Shown in pieces: positions 8,055 through 14,380 of a stretch of 26,159 nucleotides of DNA; the first letter of the stretch is position 1, and each line of letters begins with the position of its first letter. The notes under the pieces are model-generated. The model made no database searches. It worked only from the letters and a program-made list of their open reading frames with translations, and was not told the DNA's origin. The translations under genes were made by a program, and so were the position numbers. The DNA lies in IMG/VR virus record IMGVR_UViG_3300031857_001195, positions 1 to 26,159 of that record, one strand, 5' to 3'. The DNA is from a virus.

Positions 8055-9179
8055 CTACGCAAACTTAGTTTGTGATCCAAGAACCAAGTACGCTGGTGAA
8101 GCTGAAGTTTTAACTACTGTAAATGTATATAAATCTACAGAACTTGTGTTTCCACCCGTTGGTGCAGTTCCTCCCTGCCACTTAGGTGTTACTGCAGATC
8201 CGTCTACTTGAATTACTGATGGATAATATGCTGTAGCACCACTTGTGTTCATCCAAACAAATGTGATTGATTCTCCTACGCTTAACTTAGAAGACAATGA
8301 TGTTGATGAATTATATCTAAAATTTAATGTATGGTTAGCTGTTGCATCAGAAGTATAATAATAAATTGTTGATGTTTCTGCATCCATATTTATTGTTCCA
8401 GTTGCTGCTGAGGCAACAATATTTGCAGTTTCTGTTCCAGATAAGAATGTTGGATAACTTAATGTTTTATCTACAAGTGTCTGTGCTCCAAGTAGTGTTA
8501 CTTCGCCTGCTGGACCAGTTGGTCCTGTTGGTCCTACTGGACCAGTTGGTCCTGTTGGTCCTGCAACTGTTGAGTTTGCACCTGATGGACCAGTTGGGCC
8601 TTCTGCACCTACTGGACCTGATGGACCTGATGGGCCCGCTGGGCCTTGTGGTCCTGATGGACCTGTTGCACCTGCTGGACCAGTTGGACCTGTATCACCT
8701 GTTGGTCCAGGAACTACTGAGTCTGTACCAGAAGGACCTTGTGGTCCTGTTGGACCTGTTGGCCCTGTTGCACCAGTAGGTCCTTGAATACTTCCAACGT
8801 TTTCCCATGAAGATGATGTTGCAGACCAAACATATAATGATCCACCAATTAAATAACCGTCTCCAGGATTTCCTGTTGGATGTGCTGTTTGAAGTTCGCC
8901 TAATGAATTATACGTTCCAAGGATTGTTACCGCCGTTCCCTGTGGTCCTGATGGACCTGTTGCACCAGTTGCGCCTACTGGACCTTGTGGCCCTGAAGGG
9001 CCTGTTGCACCTGCTGGACCTGTTGCGCCTGTAGGACCTGTTGGTCCAGTAGGTCCTGTTGGTCCAGGATGGGCAGTTAAATATGCGTCTACGTCTTCAG
9101 CTAAATACTCCAGGTCTCTAGGGACATCTGGTGTATCTGTATATTCTGGGTAATGAAAACCCTTACCTGTAGTTGCCAT
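8055..9179 (-). CDS. Collagen-like tail fibre protein
   Basis: The 374-residue product has a short N-terminal attachment segment ([20 protein letters not shown]...) and then four blocks of Gly-X-Y triplets rich in Pro and Thr at about 39-81, 133-151, 158-200 and 207-225. The first two blocks are split by a globular insert (about 82-132) with [20 protein letters not shown], related to the KTYVWDGxxW modules of neighbouring fibres. The triplet tracts should form a trimeric collagen-type triple helix. The C-terminal 145 residues are a beta-rich tip ([19 protein letters not shown]..., [18 protein letters not shown]) common in marine phage fibres. No Shine-Dalgarno is visible before the ATG at 9179; a TGGTACAAT sits 6 bases upstream. 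The preceding gene is a glycosyltransferase. Confidence 0.85.
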   Translation of the reverse strand: MATTGKGFHYPEYTDTPDVPRDLEYLAEDVDAYLTAHPGPTGPTGPTGPTGATGPAGATGPSGPQGPVGATGATGPSGPQGTAVTILGTYNSLGELQTAHPTGNPGDGYLIGGSLYVWSATSSSWENVGSIQGPTGATGPTGPTGPQGPSGTDSVVPGPTGDTGPTGPAGATGPSGPQGPAGPSGPSGPVGAEGPTGPSGANSTVAGPTGPTGPVGPTGPTGPAGEVTLLGAQTLVDKTLSYPTFLSGTETANIVASAATGTINMDAETSTIYYYTSDATANHTLNFRYNSSTSLSSKLSVGESITFVWMNTSGATAYYPSVIQVDGSAVTPKWQGGTAPTGGNTSSVDLYTFTVVKTSASPAYLVLGSQTKFA

Positions 9180-9185
9180 TTTTAT

Positions 9186-9194
9186 ATTGTACCA
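9186..9194 (-). promoter_or_regulatory. Extended -10-like element 6 bases before the collagen-like gene
   Basis: The 24-base gap after the glycosyltransferase reads, on the minus strand, TATAATGGTACAAT followed by six bases and the ATG. TGGTACAAT fits an extended -10 (TGnTAnnnT), and no ribosome-binding site is present. This is the layout of a leaderless gene start. I see no convincing -35, so the evidence is limited. Confidence 0.3.
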
Positions 9195-9203
9195 TTATAT
9201 GCC

Positions 9204-10262
9204 TTATAATCTTGTGTACCACCCGTCATCCCATAGGGTTAAAAGACCTTTAAAATACTTATCATACTTATATTTGATTACATCGACTGAGTATGTAGCC
9301 ATTGCACGATCATGTATTATTTGAGGATTTAATTTCTTAACATCTTCTGCCGCTTTGCAAAATTCATCAAGGGTTCTACACCTGTATCCAGTTATGCCAT
9401 TCGGATTTGTTTCTACAAATGCTCCCCAGTCTGTTGTTATTGTTGGTGTACCGCAAAAATGTGCCTCTGGAACAATGTTTCCAAATGGCTCTATATAAGT
9501 TGTCGGGGCAATAACTGCAATTGCATTACTCATTAATTCTGCTCTTTTATCTGAATCTACTGGGCCAATATACTCACCATACTCTGGAATATAATCTCCA
9601 GGACCCGCCATAATTAATTTAGCACCAATTTCTTTGCACATTTGAGATGCAATATCTACACCTTTACGTTCTATCATTCTTCCAATGTAAAGATAGTAAT
9701 CTTTTTTATTTGGCTGGAACGGAAACATTTCTGGCTCAAAGTATCCTGGTATTACTGTATCGTAAAATAGACCATCTACTTTTGTTGGGTCTTTATGTGA
9801 AGCATAAGAAGCATGCATCCAAGAGTATGATTCCCAAACTCTATATTTAGCAAATGTGGATCCATACCCTATTCCAAATTCTACTGACATATGTTGTGGA
9901 AATGCATCTGCTATTGGCTTGTGTGAAGTTCCGCCAATTAAACATATAAAGTCTTTTTGTTGAAGACGTGGGCTTAATTCTTTTATTACGTTATTTAAAA
10001 ATTTATCCCAGAAAGGTTGAGTAATATCAAAAGATGCAGATGTAAAATGTTTACCATTTAATCCATAAAGTCTTTCTTGCTCTGATATACATGTAATTAA
10101 TTCATCGCATGGAGCTTCGTTTTGTTCTCCAGCATATAGATAAACTTCATGCCCTAAGTCTTTCATCATAAGGCAAAAGCGCCTTACTTTTTCAGTAAAG
10201 GCGCAATTGACATACTCTTTAGTCGTTTGAGTATGTGGAAGACTAACCACATGAAAACGCAT
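9204..10262 (-). CDS. Glycosyltransferase, GT-B fold, family 4 type
   Basis: This 352-residue enzyme should move a sugar from a nucleotide-sugar donor to an acceptor. The N-terminal acceptor half has MRFHVVSLPHT and the usual LGHEVYLYAGE strand (36-46). The C-terminal donor half starts YYLYIGRMIERKG (189-201; Arg195 and Lys200 match the phosphate-binding residues of the family), continues KLIMAGPGD, and carries the EX7E motif Glu258...Glu266 in EPFGNIVPEAHFCGTP. No membrane segment or signal is seen, so it acts in the host cytoplasm. It lies 3 bases after the 84-residue gene and 24 bases before the collagen-like fibre. Likely targets are a phage fibre (Thr/Ser-rich collagen tracts) or a host envelope polymer; DNA-base glycosylation is less likely from this location. 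All key residues are present. Confidence 0.85.
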   Translation of the reverse strand: MRFHVVSLPHTQTTKEYVNCAFTEKVRRFCLMMKDLGHEVYLYAGEQNEAPCDELITCISEQERLYGLNGKHFTSASFDITQPFWDKFLNNVIKELSPRLQQKDFICLIGGTSHKPIADAFPQHMSVEFGIGYGSTFAKYRVWESYSWMHASYASHKDPTKVDGLFYDTVIPGYFEPEMFPFQPNKKDYYLYIGRMIERKGVDIASQMCKEIGAKLIMAGPGDYIPEYGEYIGPVDSDKRAELMSNAIAVIAPTTYIEPFGNIVPEAHFCGTPTITTDWGAFVETNPNGITGYRCRTLDEFCKAAEDVKKLNPQIIHDRAMATYSVDVIKYKYDKYFKGLLTLWDDGWYTRL

Positions 10263-10265
10263 TAA

Positions 10266-10520
10266 CTATTCTTGAGGTTCTTCTGCTGTGTTCTGAGGTT
10301 GTTGTGATCTTGCAAGAAGTGCTAGTACTGCTTCTGCTGATTCAGCATTTGAGATAGAGTTATAAATTTCTCCAGCAGCAACCTTGATGTCTAGGCGTGT
10401 AGCTTTTCTAGAAGCCACTACTTCATCTGTTAATGAATCTAGCAGTCTATATGTTCCGTCTAAGTTTTTTACAACTACAAATGCAATTTCCGCATTTGGA
10501 GTCTTTGTATCTTCTGTCAT
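10266..10520 (-). CDS. Small acidic phage protein, function unknown
   Basis: The product has 84 residues with an AEIAFVVVKNLDGTYRLL strand segment (about 9-27), a RKATRLDIKVAAGEIYNSI helix, and a Gln/Glu-rich disordered tail. I recall similar small proteins with AFVVxKxxDG motifs from actinophages, but their role is not known to me. The ATG at 10520 has a good ribosome-binding site, AAAGGAGAAAAA. It follows the membrane protein gene by 10 bases and precedes the glycosyltransferase by 3, so it is probably co-expressed with both. Confidence 0.7.
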   Translation of the reverse strand: MTEDTKTPNAEIAFVVVKNLDGTYRLLDSLTDEVVASRKATRLDIKVAAGEIYNSISNAESAEAVLALLARSQQPQNTAEEPQE

Positions 10521-10530
10521 TTTTTCTCCT

Positions 10531-10815
10531 TTATATAAAGTGTTTAATAATTGCGGCTGAGGCTAGTATGCTCCATCCGATATTAAAATAAATAATTGTA
10601 GGTAATGTTTTTACAGTTGATGTAAAAACAAGGGTTAGGCTGGAGACTAATGCAAATATGTATAGCCACCAAAACTGTACTCCAAAAAGGAGTCCAGGAA
10701 ATATTATAGCAAGTTTTGTAGAAAAAGCCCAGAACTCTATAGCATTTACTTTATTCCAATATTCTTTTTTACCAAGCTTTTTAGTAACTAGGATTATCTC
10801 TTTAGGCTTTATCAC
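10531..10815 (-). CDS. Small membrane protein with about three transmembrane segments
   Basis: The 94-residue product has a basic, soluble N-terminus (about 1-25, many Lys) and hydrophobic stretches at about 30-47, 48-66 and 71-90. The Lys-rich N-terminus favours a cytoplasmic location for that end. It starts with GTG at 10815, inside the last 14 bases of the halogenase gene, with no clear ribosome-binding site, so it is likely coupled to halogenase translation. A membrane protein between a halogenase and a glycosyltransferase could tether or supply one of them (for example, move a lipid-linked sugar), but it is too short for a standard flippase and I do not recognise the family. Confidence 0.7.
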   Translation of the reverse strand: MIKPKEIILVTKKLGKKEYWNKVNAIEFWAFSTKLAIIFPGLLFGVQFWWLYIFALVSSLTLVFTSTVKTLPTIIYFNIGWSILASAAIIKHFI

Positions 10816-12397
10816 TGTGACGATTTTCTTTTAACCATTGATACATAGTTGGAGAAGCGTCTGCTTCATCTTGCCAATCTTTTCTCATTTTTTTCCAGTT
10901 TTCAAAAGCTAGCTGAGTTGCTTTATAGTAGTCAACCCCTTCGACATGCTCCCAGCCCATAATTGTCATTTTATCTACTGGAAAATAATTCATTCCTGTT
11001 GCAATACAATTCATGCCAGCATTAGGCTCGTATCTATTTAAATTAATTTTTCTTGCAGCTAAATCTGTAAATGTCATTGGGGTTAAAGGATTTTCATCCT
11101 TCATTGGTAAATTGAATGATCTTTTAGCTATGTCTTGCCAATATTTTGTATTAGTTCTATTTGATAGTGCATAATGCATAGCAACAAAATCTTTAAATTC
11201 TAGATACACCATTCTAGATGCTATATTAAAAGCATCCTTATCCCATTGATTTGCAGTTCCCCTGTTTAATGATTTCATTAATTTTATTAAAAATTTATGT
11301 ACTGTAAACAATCCATTTGATTCTAAAGGTTCAATAAAACCTGCTGATAATCCAATTGCAACTACATTTTTAACCCAAATTCTATTATGAATTCCAATTC
11401 TAAATTTAATGTCTTTATATTCATATGAATCTACATCTCTACTTGGATCATGAATTTTCATTTTATCTGACTTTAAATAATTTTTAAATTCTACTAATGC
11501 ATTTTCTGGAGAAACATATTTATCACTATAAACATATCCAGTTCCAATTCTTTCCCAAGAAGGTATATTCCAAACCCAGCCATTTTCAATTGCTGTACAA
11601 TTTGTAAAAGGTTCCATTTCATTTTCAATATCTGTATATGGAATTCTAGTTGCCCAAGCACGGTTATTTGGAAGCTGATGAGAATAATCATCAAATGGTT
11701 CTTTTAGTGCGTCTCCAAGAAGTATGCTTTTCCATCCAGTACAATCAATAAAAAGATCTGCCGATATAGACTCACCATTACTTAAAATTAAACTTTCAAT
11801 ACCGTCTTCATTTAATTTAACTTCATTAACTGTTAATGGTAATACTTTTACCCCTCTTGGAATACAGTAATTGTCTCTAAGCCATATTCCAAATTTGGTA
11901 GCGTCAAAGTGATATGCAACGTCTTTTTTAAAATTAAAATTATATAGTTTTCCAGATTCATTCCATGACAACTTGTTTTGCTCTGCTAATGTAAGTGCTG
12001 GGAAAAATGTTCTTGCATAATCTGCTACATCTAAATCTGGATATAGTGCTTTTTTAACATACCAGTCATTTAATCCATTATATGTTCCTTCAAGGAATGG
12101 GTCTCCGAATGGGTAATGAAAACTTCCAGAATCTTCTTTATAAAAATCAGTAAATTTAATACTCATTTTATAAACAGCGTCTGTGGCTGGCATAAAGTCT
12201 TTTTCATCTAGACCTATATAGTTTGCCCATTCTGTAATACTTCCAAGTGTGGATTCTCCTACTCCAACTATAGGGTAGTCTGGGGATTCAATTACTATAA
12301 TTTCTTTATCTGGAAATGTCTTTATAAATGTGGCTGCTGACATCCATCCAGCTGAACCTCCGCCAACGATTACAACCTTATTTATATTTAAATTCAT
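10802..12397 (-). CDS. Flavin-dependent halogenase (tryptophan halogenase family)
   Basis: The product has 531 residues, the usual family length. It uses reduced FAD and oxygen to make a hypohalous acid that is guided to a lysine. The FAD-binding GxGxxG is Gly12, Gly14, Gly17 in VGGGSAGWM; GVGESTLGSI (45-54) follows. The catalytic lysine is most likely Lys77 in AVYKMSIKF, matching PrnA Lys79. The family hallmark WxWxIP is WVWNIP at 274-279. Glu359 in SAGFIEPLESNG matches the catalytic Glu346 of PrnA. So the active site looks complete. Cyanophage Syn10 encodes a halogenase (VirX1) shown to iodinate many substrates, so phage halogenases are real enzymes. No flavin reductase is visible here; the host must supply it. 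It is preceded by a promoter-like sequence and followed by a membrane protein gene that overlaps it by 14 bases. The substrate cannot be told. Confidence 0.9.
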   Translation of the reverse strand: MNLNINKVVIVGGGSAGWMSAATFIKTFPDKEIIVIESPDYPIVGVGESTLGSITEWANYIGLDEKDFMPATDAVYKMSIKFTDFYKEDSGSFHYPFGDPFLEGTYNGLNDWYVKKALYPDLDVADYARTFFPALTLAEQNKLSWNESGKLYNFNFKKDVAYHFDATKFGIWLRDNYCIPRGVKVLPLTVNEVKLNEDGIESLILSNGESISADLFIDCTGWKSILLGDALKEPFDDYSHQLPNNRAWATRIPYTDIENEMEPFTNCTAIENGWVWNIPSWERIGTGYVYSDKYVSPENALVEFKNYLKSDKMKIHDPSRDVDSYEYKDIKFRIGIHNRIWVKNVVAIGLSAGFIEPLESNGLFTVHKFLIKLMKSLNRGTANQWDKDAFNIASRMVYLEFKDFVAMHYALSNRTNTKYWQDIAKRSFNLPMKDENPLTPMTFTDLAARKINLNRYEPNAGMNCIATGMNYFPVDKMTIMGWEHVEGVDYYKATQLAFENWKKMRKDWQDEADASPTMYQWLKENRHSDKA

Positions 12398-12440
12398 TTA
12401 TTTCCAGACTCTAATTATATACAAGTTTATGTATATTAAT

Positions 12441-12455
12441 ATAATACCATATTAT
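12441..12455. repeat. Perfect 6-bp inverted repeat over the -10 region (operator-like)
   Basis: ATAATA-CCA-TATTAT is a perfect inverted repeat of 15 bases that includes the whole -10 hexamer of the putative halogenase promoter. A further 12-base palindrome TATATTAATATA (12432-12443) overlaps it. Such symmetry over a -10 could be a repressor site. In AT-rich DNA short palindromes also occur by chance. Confidence 0.4.
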
Positions 12456-12469
12456 GTTAAAGTTTACAA
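12441..12469 (-). promoter_or_regulatory. Putative promoter upstream of the halogenase cassette
   Basis: On the minus strand TTGTAA (12469-12464) and TATTAT (12446-12441) are exactly 17 bases apart, with TGG directly before the -10 hexamer. It lies in the largest gap of the window (75 bases) and would start transcription of halogenase, membrane protein, small protein and glycosyltransferase. A second TATAAT lies nearer to the ATG without a convincing -35. Confidence 0.55.
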
Positions 12470-12472
12470 TAG

Positions 12473-12850
12473 CTAGTCAGCGTAATCTTCAGGAAGAATA
12501 TTTGCAGTAAATTGACTAATTACGGGATCTTTATCTTTAGTTTCAATTTTATTTAAAGCATCTTCTTGTTCTTTTTGAATTAAAACAATTAGGTCGTAGT
12601 CTTCTTCTTTTCCAATTGTTGGAATATATGTCTGCTCATATCCAAGTAGGTTTATACGAGTTCCCCATTGAGTGTCATGATCTACTTCTACCCATTTTAA
12701 ATCTGGGTGATATCTTCCAGTAGGATCAATTGTAGTAAATTCAACTATTGTGTTGTCTTCGTCTAAACGAGCCCATTTCTTTTTTTTCATTCTTTTAAGA
12801 GTTAAGGCATCTTCTTTAGACCAATGCTCTTTCATTGTTTTTATTTTCAT
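12473..12850 (-). CDS. Small structural-type protein with KWAR...DPTG motif
   Basis: The product has 125 residues: a Lys/Glu-rich N-terminal helix (about 1-24), then KKWARLDEDNTIVEFTTIDP (about 24-43), TGRYHPDLKWVEV, and an acidic helical tail. The middle part is clearly related to the 74-residue protein encoded just before it. Short proteins with this W-A-x...DPxGxFHPxxxW pattern occur in fibre regions of aquatic phages; I know no proven function. The ATG at 12850 lies 7 bases after the previous stop. It is the last gene before the halogenase promoter, so it probably ends the upstream fibre operon. Confidence 0.7.
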   Translation of the reverse strand: MKIKTMKEHWSKEDALTLKRMKKKKWARLDEDNTIVEFTTIDPTGRYHPDLKWVEVDHDTQWGTRINLLGYEQTYIPTIGKEEDYDLIVLIQKEQEDALNKIETKDKDPVISQFTANILPEDYAD

Positions 12851-12857
12851 AAAAACT

Positions 12858-13082
12858 TTACTCTTCTGTTTGAGGTGTTATTGAAGCAACATATTCTTCA
12901 TATGAAGCAACTAGGTCCTTTAGATCTTGATTATTTTCTGGAATAATTCCATTATCTTCAACTATTTCTGCAGAATCATTTACAGATTCCCAAACAATTG
13001 ACTCATGGAATTTACCAGTTGGATCTTCTGTAGTTATTTCTACAATATCTCCATTTTCGTTTTTTCTAGCCCATTTAGCCAT
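12858..13082 (-). CDS. Small structural-type protein, paralogue of the next gene
   Basis: The 74-residue product starts MAKWARKNENGDIVEITTED and continues PTGKFHESIVWESV, aligning with residues 24-56 of the 125-residue protein encoded next. The acidic C-terminus (ENNQDLKDLVASYEEYVAS) looks helical. The ATG at 13082 is one base after the stop of the glycine-rich adhesin, so the three genes are tightly coupled. The pair looks like a duplication followed by divergence at both ends. Its function is unknown. Confidence 0.7.
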   Translation of the reverse strand: MAKWARKNENGDIVEITTEDPTGKFHESIVWESVNDSAEIVEDNGIIPENNQDLKDLVASYEEYVASITPQTEE

Positions 13083-13083
13083 A

Positions 13084-14379
13084 TTACCACTCCACCGCTA
13101 CGAAGCCAGGTCCACCCTGTCCAGATTGTGTTGAGGTCCAGCTTAGTGTTCCACCAGCTCCACCTCCACCGCCACCAGCGAGTGAGTCTCCACCGACAGA
13201 TTGTTGGTTAACAGCGCCTCCGCCGCCTCCCATAAATCCACCAGCTCCACCGTTACCAGTATTAGATGAAGAGTTTTTAACTGCTCCACCTCCACCGCCA
13301 CCAGCGGCTCCACGTCCACCAGGTGCACCTCTTGTACCCCAGTATGATGTTGCTGCACCCATACCACCGCTTCCAACTACACAAAATAATCTTGGCGCTA
13401 CGAATGCATCTGGTGTCATAAGAACATTTAATGGAGAAATACCTTGTGGTGTAAATCTATAAGCATTGTCAGTGTTTAAGTTTACTCCATAATATACTCC
13501 CATTGCATATGGCTCTAGTGGACCATGATGGCCAGCTAAGCCATGTTGATTTTCTGAAAATCCAGAATGGTAATTATTTGTATCGAGTCCTGTATTTCTT
13601 GGTGCCATGTATCCTGCACCACCAAAACCTGACTGTGTTCCATGGTTGTTTGAAGAAGTATAAATAGATTCACCCATTTCCCAGGATCCTCCACCTCCAC
13701 CGCCACCCATATCGTAGTTAGTTGTAGTTGAACCCCACTGGTTATGCCATGCTCCACCTCCACGGCCTCCAATACCTCCACCGCCACCAGCACCTTGAGT
13801 ATAAGAATTTCCACCAGTTACTAAGCCACCTGTACCACCTTGGCCACGCCAAGATCCAGCTGAACCTCCACCTCCACCGCCACCTGAATACCATGTGTTA
13901 GCAGTATTATTTGATGTTTGTCCGTGTCCACCGCCACCACCAGAAGAGTTAACTAATGTTCCACCTGAACCATTACCCCATTGGTTCATTGCTTTACCAG
14001 AACCGTTTGCATGTCCTCCACCGCCACCACCAGTTGCTGAACAGAATGCTCCAAATGATGATGTTCCACCATTTCCACCGTATGTACCATATGATGTTGA
14101 TCTAGATCCTGCTGCACCTACTGTTACTGTAATTGCTTGACCTGGAGTAACTGTATACTCTCCCATAGCAAATCCGCCACCTGAACCACCGTCTCCACCG
14201 TGTCCTTGGTTTTGACTAGCACACATTCCACCTCCGCCGCCACCACCGAAAACGGTAGCACGTACTTTTGTTACGTTGGCAGGAACTGTAAATGTAAATG
14301 TTCCTGGTGTTGGATACTCAACAAAGTTTTTATACTTTCGAATATCTGGGTTTGATTGTAATGTACTTAGATTTGCCAT
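13084..14379 (-). CDS. Glycine-rich tail-fibre tip adhesin
   Basis: The product has 431 residues. A short N-terminus (MANLSTLQSNPDIRKYKNF) leads to the signature opening EYPTPGTFTFTVPANVTKVR (17-36) and VFGGGGGGG, then long glycine runs to about residue 260. A less glycine-rich insert (about 260-345; GHHGPLEPYAMGVYYGVN and LMTPDAFVAPRLFCVVGSGG) interrupts the domain, and a second glycine-rich block with GGAVNQQSVGGDSLAGGGGG runs to the end, closing GGPGFVAVEW. This is the polyglycine-sandwich design of receptor-binding tips. The His, Asn, Trp and Tyr residues between glycine runs are the probable receptor contacts. It begins one base after the stop of the 1384-residue fibre, with GGAG 11 bases before the ATG, and may cap that fibre. 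Confidence 0.8.
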   Translation of the reverse strand: MANLSTLQSNPDIRKYKNFVEYPTPGTFTFTVPANVTKVRATVFGGGGGGGMCASQNQGHGGDGGSGGGFAMGEYTVTPGQAITVTVGAAGSRSTSYGTYGGNGGTSSFGAFCSATGGGGGGHANGSGKAMNQWGNGSGGTLVNSSGGGGGHGQTSNNTANTWYSGGGGGGGSAGSWRGQGGTGGLVTGGNSYTQGAGGGGGIGGRGGGAWHNQWGSTTTNYDMGGGGGGGSWEMGESIYTSSNNHGTQSGFGGAGYMAPRNTGLDTNNYHSGFSENQHGLAGHHGPLEPYAMGVYYGVNLNTDNAYRFTPQGISPLNVLMTPDAFVAPRLFCVVGSGGMGAATSYWGTRGAPGGRGAAGGGGGGAVKNSSSNTGNGGAGGFMGGGGGAVNQQSVGGDSLAGGGGGGAGGTLSWTSTQSGQGGPGFVAVEW

Positions 14380-14380
14380 T

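Noticed and set aside
8342-8779. 145-residue Leu-rich open frame on the plus strand
   Set aside because: It is the complement of the Gly-Pro-Thr triplet repeats of the collagen-like gene, which gives long Leu/Asp/Gln-rich open frames by composition alone.
8500-9065. Regular short repeats that might be taken for a CRISPR or tandem satellite array
   Set aside because: The period is 9 bases or a multiple of it and keeps the reading frame; they encode Gly-X-Y triplets. There are no constant repeats with unique spacers.
9204-10262. DNA-base glucosyltransferase as the role of the glycosyltransferase
   Set aside because: No DNA-modification genes (hydroxymethylase, base hypermodification) are nearby and the gene is embedded among fibre genes; a protein or envelope target fits better.
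13536-13814. Minus-strand open frames in other phases inside the glycine-rich adhesin genes (also 13143-13376 and 7449-7646)
   Set aside because: GGN-rich codons read in another phase give Val/Glu-rich open frames; these lack start signals and known domains.
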